Of a stretch of DNA of 64,000 bases, positions 43,209 to 52,036 are shown piece after piece (within the stretch, counting starts at the first letter, position 1; every line of letters begins with the position of its first letter). Source of the stretch: Nocardioides albus (GTDB taxonomy: Bacteria; Actinomycetota; Actinomycetes; Propionibacteriales; Nocardioidaceae); contig NZ_BMQT01000004.1 in NCBI RefSeq assembly GCF_014648255.1, positions 1-64,000 of the forward strand, read 5' to 3'. A program made the translations under genes and the position numbers. The notes under the pieces were generated by a model. It worked only from the letters and a program-made list of their open reading frames with translations, was not told the DNA's origin and did not search any database.

Positions 43209-43715
43209 TCAGATCTCGAACGTGGGGGTGAGGAAGGCCGACGAACCGTCGGCGGGCTCGAAGCGGAGCCTGATGAGGCCGGCGGGGAGCGAGGTGAGCT
43301 CGAAGCGGCCAGAGGCGCCCAACGTGACAGCGACGATGGGCGTACGGGCGTCGTCGGCGCGGATGGCGCGGACGGTCATGGGTGAGCCGGGGACGACCCA
43401 GCCGTCGAGGCGGGCGGTGGTGTCGGTGTCCGACGCGACACGGACCAGGACATCGACACCGGACTGGGCGAACCGCAACGTATAAGCAGAACGGGCTGAG
43501 GCGGGAGCGGCCGAGCGCACCCCGAGGGCCTCCGTGGACGACTCCACCAGGAGCATCAGCTCCAGATCGAGACCCAGACCGGATTCCGATGCAGCACCAG
43601 CGGCGGCCGCCTGCATCCGGGAGATCAGGCCCCCCGGGACTGGATCACCGGCAACATAAGCCTGTCGAACCAGACCCAACAGCTCATCGCAAGTGGGCTC
43701 CTCCGAGCGACCCAT
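43209..43715 (-). CDS. Small protein between ECF sigma factor and subtilase; function unknown
   Basis: 168 aa from the ATG at 43715; a GTG at 43718 is also possible. The stop of the sigma gene overlaps this start (TGATG), so the two are translationally coupled. Residues about 1-40 are helical (PTCDELLGLVRQAYVAGDPVPGGLISRMQ). Residues about 70-168 look like an all-beta, carboxypeptidase-regulatory/Ig-like domain (LDGWVVPG, VAVTLGASGRFELTSLPAGLIRLRFEP). It has no membrane helix and no zinc motif of ZAS anti-sigma factors. From position it may hold the sigma factor and be a protease target; this is inference. Confidence 0.75.
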   Translation of the reverse strand: MGRSEEPTCDELLGLVRQAYVAGDPVPGGLISRMQAAAAGAASESGLGLDLELMLLVESSTEALGVRSAAPASARSAYTLRFAQSGVDVLVRVASDTDTTARLDGWVVPGSPMTVRAIRADDARTPIVAVTLGASGRFELTSLPAGLIRLRFEPADGSSAFLTPTFEI

Positions 43716-44314
43716 CACGACACCCCCTCGTCACGAAGCGAGTCCCGCAGCTTCCCGAGACAGCGGCCGCGGGTGGGGCCGATGCTGCCGACAGGCATGT
43801 TGAGCTCTTTGGCCAGGCCGGCGTAGTCCGGCCGATCAGAGAACGCGACCACGCGCAGCAGCCGCCGGCACCGCTCGGGGAGCGACTCCACGGCCGCCCA
43901 GATGAGCGAGTTGCGGTCGCCCTCGACGACCAGCGACTCGGCCGAGCGCTGGGTCGGGACGCGGGACTCGAGCGCCTCGTCCTCCACGGGTACGTCACGC
44001 CCGGACCGCTTCGCGACCCGCCACGCCTCACGGCGCGTGGTCAGCGTGAGCCAGGCGCCGACGGCTGCGGTGTCGAGGATCGAGGAGTTCTTGCGTACGA
44101 AAGCAAGCCAACACGTCTGGACGACGTCCTCGGCCTGCTCCTGGGTGAGCCGGTAGGAGCGGGCGATCTGCCACAGGACGGGCGTCATCGTCGCGACCAG
44201 ATCGTCGAGGGCGGCGGAGTCGCCACTGAGCCAGCGGTCGAAGTCGGCACTGGCCTGAGACCACACGGTCGCAGGTGCGTCGGCATGACCCACCTCGCGT
44301 CGTACCCGTGTCAC
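43715..44314 (-). CDS. ECF-type RNA polymerase sigma factor
   Basis: 199 aa from a GTG at 44312-44314 with GAGGAGGGG 5 nt upstream; the frame stays open to 44464 but codon use there is poor. Sigma region 2 is LWQIARSYRLTQEQAEDVVQTCWLAFVRK, and region 4 is LPERCRRLLRVVAFSDRPDYAGLAKELNMPVGSIGPTRGRCLGKL. It should direct polymerase to a small regulon. It heads the operon sigma, 168-aa protein, subtilase, TPR-CHAT. There is no classical anti-sigma gene, so one of the partners probably controls it. Confidence 0.9.
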   Translation of the reverse strand: MTRVRREVGHADAPATVWSQASADFDRWLSGDSAALDDLVATMTPVLWQIARSYRLTQEQAEDVVQTCWLAFVRKNSSILDTAAVGAWLTLTTRREAWRVAKRSGRDVPVEDEALESRVPTQRSAESLVVEGDRNSLIWAAVESLPERCRRLLRVVAFSDRPDYAGLAKELNMPVGSIGPTRGRCLGKLRDSLRDEGVS

Positions 44315-44527
44315 AGTCCCCTCCTCGACCGGCGGCCTCCGGGTCGGCGGCGAGCCGGTGGGGGGCCAGATGTCGCGCGGACGCGTCATCGTGGTGGTCA
44401 TAGTTGCTGTCACGACTATCAGGAGGCCCGGGCCCCAAGCCGTGATACATCTGGTCGCAGACAATAGCGTCTATACGCGCCGGACTCACTAGGTAGCGTG
44501 AACGAGGTGGTGGAGGTCTCCTCGTCG

Positions 44528-44575
44528 GGTGGTCTCGACAAGCTCGACCACCGGGAGCAAACTCGACCACCGGTA
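44528..44575. repeat. Dispersed GGTCTCGACAAGCTCGACC repeat
   Basis: GGTGGTCTCGACAAGCTCGACCACCGGG with a partial second unit CTCGACCACCGG. It is the inverted partner of the repeat at 38137-38160 (23 of 24 identical). It lies just upstream of the FemX-like promoter. The rest of 44315-44593 holds no recognisable gene. Confidence 0.72.
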
Positions 44576-44593
44576 GCGGGTAGCCTTCTGCGG

Positions 44594-45751
44594 GTGAGTC
44601 TCACCGTGCGCCCCATCACTGCTGCGGAGCATCTCGCCTTCATCGAGAAGCAACCCAGCGTGAGCTTCCTCCAGACCCCGTCGTGGGCGCGGGTCAAGAC
44701 CGAGTGGCGCTCGGAGTCGGTCGGCTGGTTCGACGATGGCGGTGCCCTCGTCGGCGCCGCGCTGGTGCTCCACCGGCCGGTCCCGAAGCTCGAGCGGTTC
44801 ACGCTCGCCTACCTGCCCGAGGGTCCGAGCATCGACTGGTCGGGCGATCTGGCTCCGTGGCTGGACCCGCTGGCCGCCTACCTGAAGAAGAACGGTGCCT
44901 TCGGCATCCGCATCGGCCCGCCGGTGACCACCGCCACCTGGAGCGCGGCTCAGGTCAAGGACGGCATCGCCGACGACACCGTCCAGCGCCTCGGCCAGCT
45001 CACCCCGACCCACCGCGACGCCACCGGCGCGCGCGTCGTCAGCCAGCTCAGGGCGGCGGGCTGGAAGCTGCAGAGCCCCGAGGACGGCTTCGGCGCGGGG
45101 CAGCCGCAATACAACTTCGTCATCCCGCTGGCCCACGAGAACGGCACCCCGAAGACCGAGGATGAGGTCCTCAAGGGGATGAACCAGCTCTGGCGCCGCA
45201 ACATCAAGAAATCGGCCAAGATGGGCGTCGAGGTGACCGTCGCCTCCCCCGTCAACCCGGCGGACGGCGACTTCGAGGGTGACCTGAGCGCCTTCCACGA
45301 TCTCTACGTCCACACAGCCCAGCGCGACCACTTCACTCCCCGGCAGCGGAGCTACTTCAGCACCATGTTCTGGGCGATGTCGAACGAGGACCCGGAGCGG
45401 ATCAAGCTCTTCCTCGCTCGGCACGAGGGCGACCTGGTCGCGGCCACGATCATGGTCCGCGTCGGCCAGCACGCCTGGTACTCCTACGGCGCCTCCTCGA
45501 CCGAGAAGCGAGACGTACGTGGCTCCAACGCCCTCCAGTGGGCGATGATCCAGGACGCCATGGCCGCCGGCGCGACCACCTACGACCTGCGCGGCATCAC
45601 TCCGACGCTCTCCACCGACGACTCCCACGTGGGGCTGATCCAGTTCAAGGTCGGCACCGGTGGCCAGGCGGTGGAGTACGCCGGGGAGTGGGACCTGCCG
45701 CTGAACAAGCCGATCTACACGGCCTTCGATGTCTACATGAAGAGGCGCTGA
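44594..45751 (+). CDS. FemABX-family aminoacyltransferase (peptidoglycan interpeptide bridge)
   Basis: 385 aa from a GTG at 44594; the -10 TAGCCT (44581-44586) is 7 nt upstream, so it is probably leaderless. Two GNAT-like halves of the FemABX fold are visible: FLQTPSWARVKTEWRSE, then LWRRNIKKSAKMGVEV and AATIMVRVGQHAWYSYGASS. The family adds amino acids from aminoacyl-tRNA to the lipid II stem peptide. The neighbour is an alanine-racemase-like protein, an arrangement I recognise from other actinobacteria. Confidence 0.88.
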   Translation: MSLTVRPITAAEHLAFIEKQPSVSFLQTPSWARVKTEWRSESVGWFDDGGALVGAALVLHRPVPKLERFTLAYLPEGPSIDWSGDLAPWLDPLAAYLKKNGAFGIRIGPPVTTATWSAAQVKDGIADDTVQRLGQLTPTHRDATGARVVSQLRAAGWKLQSPEDGFGAGQPQYNFVIPLAHENGTPKTEDEVLKGMNQLWRRNIKKSAKMGVEVTVASPVNPADGDFEGDLSAFHDLYVHTAQRDHFTPRQRSYFSTMFWAMSNEDPERIKLFLARHEGDLVAATIMVRVGQHAWYSYGASSTEKRDVRGSNALQWAMIQDAMAAGATTYDLRGITPTLSTDDSHVGLIQFKVGTGGQAVEYAGEWDLPLNKPIYTAFDVYMKRR

Positions 45752-45758
45752 TCACCGT

Positions 45759-46811
45759 ATGCCGCTGAAACTGACCGTCGACTCCGATCGCTGGCGCAAG
45801 CACGTCCAGGCCTTCGCCGAGGCGACCCCGGGCCTGGTCCCGGTCGCGAAGGGCAACGGCTACGGCCTCACCCTCCGCAAGCTCGCCCACCAGACCGAGT
45901 GGCTCAACGAGCTCGGCACCGGTGTCGACACCCTCGCGGTGGGCACCTACAACGAGGTCTGGGAGGTCGCGACGCGGTTCAGCGGCTCGATCTACGTCCT
46001 CACGCCGTGGCGGCCCTACTCTCCCGAGATCAACCCGGAGATCGCCGACCGGGTGATCCACACGATCAGCCGCCCCGAGGACCTGCCGCTGCTGCTCGAG
46101 CGCCAGCCCAACGCCCGGGTGATCCTCGAGCTGGTCACCTCGATGCGTCGCCACGGGATGACGCCAAGCGACCTGTGGCCGACCTCCGCGATCGCCCACG
46201 AGCGGGCCCGCTTCGAGGGCGTCACGATGCACTTCGGCCTCGACGGCGGGTCGCTGGCCGAGGTGCGCGCCCAGATGGACGCCGTCGTCGGTGCCGAAGC
46301 GACCACGGTGTGGGTCTCCCACCTGAGCGCCAACGAGCTCGCCCAGCTGCGCGCCTCCTACGGTGACATCATCTTCCGTCCCCGGGTCGGCACCGGCCTG
46401 TGGCTCGGTGACCGCGGCGCTCTCACCGTGACCGCGACCGTCGAGGACGTGCACCCGCTCGAACGCGGATACTCCTACGGCTACCGCGGCCGCAGCGCGC
46501 TGCGTGCCGGCCATCTGGTGGTCGCCTCCGGTGGCACCGCCCACGGGATCGGGCTCGAGGCGCCGCTGGGCGACACCCACCTGCGCTCCCGCGCTCTCGC
46601 GGTCGCCCGCGGTGGGCTCGACGCCATGGGGCAGTCGCGCTCGCCGTACACGCTCGACGGCAAGGCGCTCTGGTTCGCCGAGCCGCCGCACATGCAGGAG
46701 TCGATGCTCATGCTTCCCTCCGGCGCGCGCGTGCCGGCGGTCGGCGAGGAGCTCGAGGTGCGGGTGCGCTACACCGCGACCTCGTTCGACGAGATCGTCC
46801 TCGACGGCTGA
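45759..46811 (+). CDS. Alanine-racemase-like PLP protein
   Basis: 350 aa, 7 bp after the FemX-like gene. The N-terminal PLP lysine motif PVAKGNGYG (Lys30) matches alanine racemase. The barrel continues with LAVGTYNEVWEVA, ILELVTSMRRHG and VTMHFGLDGG. The C-terminal part (GYSYGYRG, HGIGLEAP) differs from true alanine racemases, so the second catalytic Tyr is not clearly assigned. It may racemise or bind an amino acid for the bridge. Its last 43 bp overlap the convergent GT87 gene. Confidence 0.82.
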   Translation: MPLKLTVDSDRWRKHVQAFAEATPGLVPVAKGNGYGLTLRKLAHQTEWLNELGTGVDTLAVGTYNEVWEVATRFSGSIYVLTPWRPYSPEINPEIADRVIHTISRPEDLPLLLERQPNARVILELVTSMRRHGMTPSDLWPTSAIAHERARFEGVTMHFGLDGGSLAEVRAQMDAVVGAEATTVWVSHLSANELAQLRASYGDIIFRPRVGTGLWLGDRGALTVTATVEDVHPLERGYSYGYRGRSALRAGHLVVASGGTAHGIGLEAPLGDTHLRSRALAVARGGLDAMGQSRSPYTLDGKALWFAEPPHMQESMLMLPSGARVPAVGEELEVRVRYTATSFDEIVLDG

Positions 46812-48214
46812 CTGTCCTCGGCCTCCTCGCGAGCCTCGGTCCACCGGACCGGGTCGCGCCACGGCTCGTAGATCTCCCGGACGACGACCACGACCAGGTA
46901 GACCTCGGCGGCGACGCGGGCGAGGATCGCGAACCAGTACGCCGGCTGGTCACCGCCGCTGCCCGCGAGCAGGTCCGCGAGGTACCACCAGACCGCGACG
47001 AAGTAGATGAGCTCACCTGCCTGCCAGATGAGCTGGTCACGCCAGCGCGGCACGGCGAGGACGGCCAGCGGCAGCAGCCACAGGACGTACTGCGGTGAAT
47101 ACACCTTGTTGACCAGGAGAAACCCGGCGACGATCAGGAACCCGAGCTGCGCCAGCCGCGGGGTCTCGCGGGCGGTCAGACCGATGATCAGTACGCCGCT
47201 GCACCAGGCGATGAAGAAGGCCCAGGAGACGAGGTTGACCGTCTGCGCCGAGATCGCTGCGTCACTGGCCTGCTGGGCTACGAGCCACAGCGAGCCGAGG
47301 TCGGGGCCGCGCTCGGAGTTGAAGCTCCAGAAGACCTTCCACTGCTCCAGGCCGGTCGCCATCGCAGGCAGGTTCGCGAGCACCCAGGCGAGGATCGTCG
47401 CCAGGGCGGCGACCGCCAGGTCGTAGTAGCGGCGGCGCCGGAGACAGATGACGACCAGCCCGCCGAGCAGGAAGAGCGGGTAGAGCTTGGTCGCACAGCC
47501 CAGCCCGATCAGGATCCCGGTCAGCAGCGGCCGGTCCCGCGACCACGCCCACAACGCCCCGGCCACGAAGACCACGGCCAGCATGTCCCAGTTGATGACC
47601 CCGGTCACCGCCAGCACCGGGGCGAGCGCGAACGCGGCCGCATCCCACGGCCGTCGGCGATGCGTACGCGCCAGGAACCAGACGGAGAGCAACGCGGCGA
47701 CCGCGAAGCCGATCACGTTGACGATGATGAAGACCCGGATCTCATGGAGCATGCCGGGCAGGCCCCAGAAGCTCGAGGTCTCGACGAGATGACGCTCGTC
47801 CTCGTCCGGGGTGTCGGTCAGCCAGTCGGTGACGTGCGCCGTCGCCCAGGCGTAGTAGGAGATGCCGGCCGGATACTCCATCACCTGCTGGTAGCGCGCC
47901 CGGACCTCGGGATCCGAGGAGTACGGCCACTCGTGCTCGGCCAGACCCCGGTCGACGTAGAGATAGGGCAGGTCGGAGTAGCAGAAGTTGGTGTATCTGC
48001 TCTCGCCGTTGGTCCAGGTGGCGTTGTAGCAGGTCTGCTTGGAGACCATCCCGATCGCGAACGTGAGCGCGGTCAGAAGCAGCAACAGGCCGACAGCGCT
48101 GAACCAGCGCCGTCGGCCGTGTGCGAGTCCCCCGAGAGGACCACCCACCGCGGCGGAGGCGGTCCTGACGACCGCGTCCTCCGCCGCTGGGGAGGTCACT
48201 GGACCATCCGTCAC
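46769..48214 (-). CDS. GT87-like polyprenol-dependent glycosyltransferase (membrane)
   Basis: 481 aa with about eleven membrane helices. The large first outer loop (YNATWTNGESRYTNFCYSDLPYLY, then EWPYSSDPEVRARYQQVMEYPAG) holds acidic residues typical of GT-C enzymes. WSRDRPLLTGILIGLGCATKLYPLFLLGG is the conserved central block of DUF2029/GT87. It corresponds in position and type to Rv0051 next to ponA1 of M. tuberculosis. It is GTGA-coupled to the penicillin-binding protein gene upstream, so it probably mannosylates or arabinosylates an envelope component. Confidence 0.85.
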   Translation of the reverse strand: MTDGPVTSPAAEDAVVRTASAAVGGPLGGLAHGRRRWFSAVGLLLLLTALTFAIGMVSKQTCYNATWTNGESRYTNFCYSDLPYLYVDRGLAEHEWPYSSDPEVRARYQQVMEYPAGISYYAWATAHVTDWLTDTPDEDERHLVETSSFWGLPGMLHEIRVFIIVNVIGFAVAALLSVWFLARTHRRRPWDAAAFALAPVLAVTGVINWDMLAVVFVAGALWAWSRDRPLLTGILIGLGCATKLYPLFLLGGLVVICLRRRRYYDLAVAALATILAWVLANLPAMATGLEQWKVFWSFNSERGPDLGSLWLVAQQASDAAISAQTVNLVSWAFFIAWCSGVLIIGLTARETPRLAQLGFLIVAGFLLVNKVYSPQYVLWLLPLAVLAVPRWRDQLIWQAGELIYFVAVWWYLADLLAGSGGDQPAYWFAILARVAAEVYLVVVVVREIYEPWRDPVRWTEAREEAEDSQPSRTISSNEVAV

Positions 48215-51006
48215 TGAGTAGCGCCCTCCGCAGTGCCTGTGTCGTTGTTGCCTCCGCCATTATTGCCGTCCGCCGGTGGCGAGGACGACTCGCAGTCGCC
48301 GAACCAGTCACAGGCGGTCTCGGTGACCTCCGGGTCCGTCGACTCGGACTCGTCCGGAGTCGTCTCCTCGCCCGGCCATTCGTCGGTGGGCTCGTCGGTC
48401 GGCTTCTGCGTCTCCTCGGGCTCCTCGATCGGGATGCACAGCTTCTTGCGCTCGTCCTTCTTGGAGCAGTCCTCCGACGGGGTCGGGGTCGGCTCCGGGG
48501 TCGCGGTCAGCGACGGCTCGTGACCGTCCTGGGGCGCGATCCCGTCCATCCAGGCCGGCTCCGGGAACTCCTCGAGCTCCAGGTCGTCGGTCAGCGGGCC
48601 CATGATCGCGGCCCACGTCTCGGCCGGGTAACCGGCTCCGTAGTAGGAGTCGAGCCAGTCGTCCAGCTTGCCGGAGCCCTTGCCACGGACGTACATCACT
48701 GCCGTCGCCAGCTGGGGCGTGTAGCCGGCGAACCACGCCGAGGAGACGTCGTCCTCGGCGTTGGTGGCCGTGCCTGTCTTGCCGGCGGCCGGCTGGTTGA
48801 TCACACCGGCCGTCTTGCCGGTGCCGTTCTCGACGACCTGCTGGAGGGCGTACGAGGTGTCGTCGGCGGCGTCCTCGGACATCGCCCGCTCCTCGCCGTC
48901 ACGCTGGTCCCACTCGTAGACGACCTCGCCCTTGGCGTCGACCACCTTCGAGACGACGTGCACGGTGTTGCGTACGCCGCCGTTGGCGATCGTCGCGAAG
49001 CCGTTGGCCATGTTGATCGGGCTGATCGCCTGACGGCCCAGGGTGAGCAGATAGTTCTTCGGGTCGAAGTCGATCGAGTAGGCCGGGATCGAGCGGTAGT
49101 CGGCCGGAGCGTCCTCGGCGTGCTGCTCGTCGGGCGGCAGACCGGCCTTGACCGCCATCTCGTAGACGTCCTCGCTGCCGTTGGGCAGCGCGGCCGACAT
49201 CTGGACGAACGAGGTGTTGACCGACTCCTCCATCGCCTTGATCCCGGTGATGTGCTCGCCGTAGCTGTGACCCTTGGGATCCGCGTCGCTCTGGCCCGAG
49301 TTCCGAACCTCGCCGCCACCGGCGTACTCCAGACCGGCCTCACCGGTCCAGGTGTCCTTGAGCGAGTAGCCCGCCTCGAGAGCCGCGGCGAGCGTGAACG
49401 GCTTCATCGTCGACCCGGCCATGCCGCCCGAGGCCGCCCAGTTGATCTGGGACTCGAGGTAGTCCTGACCGCCGTAGAAGCCCTTGAGCGCACCGGTCTT
49501 CACGTCGACCGTGGCAGCCCCCACGTGCAGCTCGTTCTCGGGATGCTTGGGATTGACCGCCTTCTTGTCCTCCGGACGTACGTCCCTGACGGCGTCCTCG
49601 GAGGCCTTCATCGCCTTCGCGCTCAGCGTGGTGGTGACCTTCAGCCCCTTGCTGTCGATCTCCTCCTCGGTGAAGAGCGGCTCGCCATCCTCGTTCTTGA
49701 GGGACTTCAGCTCGTTCTTCACGAGCGTGAGCACGTGGCCCTTCTGCCCACCGAGGCGGCTGTCGGCCTTCGGCTTGGGGAACTTCGGCAGCGATTCCTT
49801 CGCCTTCTCGAGGGTGGCCTCGTCGTATTCGCTGAGCGCCTTGCCCTGGCTCTTGAGCTCGGCCATGCCCTTGAGGACGTACTGATAACGGCCGAGCAGC
49901 TCGGTGCCGCCGGCGTCCTCGCCCGCCTTCTCCGGGTCGAACCCGTTCGGGTTGTTGAGGATCGCGGTCAGCGCCGCGGCCTCCTTGATGTTCAGGTCCT
50001 TGGCCGACTTGCGGAAATAGGTCTTCGCCGCGGTCTGGACGCCGTAGGCACCACGCCCGAAGTAGACGGTGTTGAGGTAGCCCGTCAGGATCTCGTCCTT
50101 GGAATGCTGCCGGCTGATCTTGAGCGAGACGACCGCCTCTTTGACCTTGCGGGAGTAGGTGCGTTCCGCGCTCAGGTAGAGGTTCTTCACGTACTGCTGA
50201 GTGATCGTCGAGGCGCCGCCCTGACTTCCGGTGGTGGCGTTGGTGAACAGGGTGCGGGCGATGCCCTTGAGGTCGATGCCGTTGTTCTCGTAGAAGCTGC
50301 GATCTTCGGCGGCCACGGCCGCGTCCTTCACGAGCGCGGGCATCTCCTCGGGGCTCAGCGCATCACGGTTCTGGTCGCCCGCCTGGAAGCGGCCGATCTC
50401 CTTCTTGCCGCCGGCGTAGTAGACGAAGCTGGACTCGGCCTCGAACGCCGCGTTGGCGCTGGGGATCGAGATCATGTTGTAGGAGATGATCACCGCAGCG
50501 CTGCCGATGAGCGCCAGGACCAGCGCGCCGATGGCCGCGATCTTGCCGATCCGCGCCGCCAGCGCCTTCTTGTCCAGCGGACCGCCGTCATCCGCACCGA
50601 AAGCAGACTTGGGGTCACGCCCCATGCCACCGCCGCTGCCGCCGCTGACGCCGCGACCGTGTCGCTCGGGACGCACAGGCCGCTGACCGAGCCGGTCGAC
50701 CGGAGGCTCACCGGGACGACGAGCACCCGGGTAGGGAGGCTGCTGTCCGGGTCGGGGACCTCCAGGAGGCATCGGACGCTGGGCGCCCGGGGGCCGCGGA
50801 CGACCGCCCGGCGGCTGACCCTGCGGAGCGCCCTGCGGGCGGCGCGGAGCCGGCGGGCGACCGGACAGAGCACCCTGTGGCGGGCGCGGTCCGCCCTGGG
50901 GTCGTCCTGGCAGCCCACCGCGATCGGGCCTGCGGGGACTGGCGTTGCTGGGGCCTGGCCTCTGCGGACGGGGTCCGTTCGGAAAGGCGCCTGAAGGGTC
51001 GCTCAC
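48211..51006 (-). CDS. ponA: Bifunctional penicillin-binding protein (class A PBP, PonA-like)
   Basis: 931 aa from a GTG at 51004-51006; an ATG at 51129 is in frame, but codons before 51006 have low third-base GC. The cytoplasmic N-terminus is Pro/Gly-rich (about 130 residues), followed by one membrane helix. GT51 transglycosylase: AAVAAEDRSFYENNGIDLKG and QGGASTITQQYVKNLYLS. Transpeptidase: STMK (SxxK), SVN (SxN) and KTGTA. A long acidic, Ser/Thr/Glu-rich tail ends in GGGNNDTG. It polymerises and cross-links peptidoglycan. Position matches ponA1 near the origin. Confidence 0.93.
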   Translation of the reverse strand: MSDPSGAFPNGPRPQRPGPSNASPRRPDRGGLPGRPQGGPRPPQGALSGRPPAPRRPQGAPQGQPPGGRPRPPGAQRPMPPGGPRPGQQPPYPGARRPGEPPVDRLGQRPVRPERHGRGVSGGSGGGMGRDPKSAFGADDGGPLDKKALAARIGKIAAIGALVLALIGSAAVIISYNMISIPSANAAFEAESSFVYYAGGKKEIGRFQAGDQNRDALSPEEMPALVKDAAVAAEDRSFYENNGIDLKGIARTLFTNATTGSQGGASTITQQYVKNLYLSAERTYSRKVKEAVVSLKISRQHSKDEILTGYLNTVYFGRGAYGVQTAAKTYFRKSAKDLNIKEAAALTAILNNPNGFDPEKAGEDAGGTELLGRYQYVLKGMAELKSQGKALSEYDEATLEKAKESLPKFPKPKADSRLGGQKGHVLTLVKNELKSLKNEDGEPLFTEEEIDSKGLKVTTTLSAKAMKASEDAVRDVRPEDKKAVNPKHPENELHVGAATVDVKTGALKGFYGGQDYLESQINWAASGGMAGSTMKPFTLAAALEAGYSLKDTWTGEAGLEYAGGGEVRNSGQSDADPKGHSYGEHITGIKAMEESVNTSFVQMSAALPNGSEDVYEMAVKAGLPPDEQHAEDAPADYRSIPAYSIDFDPKNYLLTLGRQAISPINMANGFATIANGGVRNTVHVVSKVVDAKGEVVYEWDQRDGEERAMSEDAADDTSYALQQVVENGTGKTAGVINQPAAGKTGTATNAEDDVSSAWFAGYTPQLATAVMYVRGKGSGKLDDWLDSYYGAGYPAETWAAIMGPLTDDLELEEFPEPAWMDGIAPQDGHEPSLTATPEPTPTPSEDCSKKDERKKLCIPIEEPEETQKPTDEPTDEWPGEETTPDESESTDPEVTETACDWFGDCESSSPPADGNNGGGNNDTGTAEGATQ

Positions 51007-51325
51007 GGGTATTGCACTGCTCCTGTGACTGCCCGGCACGTGACCGGACGGGCTGACACTGACAATCCCCCGACGTCGCTGAATTCCCCGAGGGAATCCC
51101 TTCTGCTTGACGCGACGCTTGCCGGACATCTCCCCGGGTGGTTCCGCGGGGGCGGTGAACGGCAGCCATCAGCGTACGCAATCGACGCTAGCGCCCGCGC
51201 ATCCACGCCCAGCGCGCCTGAAGTCACCCGACGTCAACAGTTCGGTGACGGTTGCATCGAAGTGGTCTCTTTCGGCGTCATCAGACAAGACTTAGGTCTC
51301 TGTTTTGCCTGCACAGATATATCGG

Positions 51326-51338
51326 TACGATAGGTCGC
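51326..51338 (+). promoter_or_regulatory. padR promoter -10 and leaderless start
   Basis: TACGAT (51326-51331) lies exactly 7 nt before the ATG at 51339. The overlapping TATCG-GTA-CGATA inverted repeat (51320-51332) could be a PadR autoregulatory site. Confidence 0.5.
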
Positions 51339-51992
51339 ATGGCACGTCGCGCAGAGACGATCGAGTTGGCAGTCCTTGGGCTGCTGCACGAGTCGCCTAT
51401 GCATGGCTACGAGCTGCGGAAGCGGCTCAACCTGATGCTCGGCTGGGGTCGAGTGCTGTCGTACGGCTCGCTCTACCCAGCCCTGAAGAAGATGCTGCGC
51501 AAGCACCTCATCGAGGAGGAGACGCAGAGCGTCACACCGGTGACCCGGCGACCGCGGATCGTCTACCAGCTGACGCCTGCCGGCGAGCGAGAGTTCACCC
51601 AGCTCATGTCTGAGGTGGGTCCGATGGCTTGGGAGGACGACAATTTCGACATCAGGTTCGCGTTCTTCGGTCGCACCGACATGGAGATCAGGCTTCGCGT
51701 CCTCGAAGGACGTCGCAGCCGGCTCCAGGAGCGGCTCGACCGGGTGCAGCGCGAGCTTGCCATGACCCAGAAAGAGGTCGACTCCTACGCCCGCGAGCTT
51801 CAGCGTCACGGCGTCGAGTCGGTCGAGCGGGAAGTCCGATGGCTCTCCTCGTTGATCGACGCCGAGCGTAATCCGAAGCCTGTGCTCGACGAGCAGGCGA
51901 CGGGTCGGGGGGAGCTGGGGGATGACGACGGCGTACGCGACGGAGCGGACGTCTCGCGCACAGCGCAGAGCAGCCAAGAGAACGAGAAATGA
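51339..51992 (+). CDS. PadR-family transcriptional regulator upstream of ino1
   Basis: 217 aa. The winged HTH is typical of Pad[26 protein letters not shown], then [21 protein letters not shown] and [18 protein letters not shown] long C-terminal helix ([30 protein letters not shown]) is the dimer coiled coil. It lies 44 bp before ino1 on the same strand; the same pair (Rv0047c with ino1) exists in M. tuberculosis. It probably regulates inositol synthesis, by inference from this conserved neighbourhood. Confidence 0.88.
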   Translation: MARRAETIELAVLGLLHESPMHGYELRKRLNLMLGWGRVLSYGSLYPALKKMLRKHLIEEETQSVTPVTRRPRIVYQLTPAGEREFTQLMSEVGPMAWEDDNFDIRFAFFGRTDMEIRLRVLEGRRSRLQERLDRVQRELAMTQKEVDSYARELQRHGVESVEREVRWLSSLIDAERNPKPVLDEQATGRGELGDDDGVRDGADVSRTAQSSQENEK

Positions 51993-52036
51993 CCTCCGTG
52001 CCGGTGCGCCGGTCAGGAGTATTGGAAGGAGCCCCG

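Noticed and set aside
39223..44314. Type III-E CRISPR (Craspase) locus
   Set aside because: Only the TPR-CHAT and sigma parts resemble it; there is no gRAMP effector, Cas gene or repeat array in the window.
48520..50994. Open frame of about 820 codons opposite the penicillin-binding protein
   Set aside because: Antisense shadow of a gene with all PBP motifs; low-complexity translation and no ribosome binding site.
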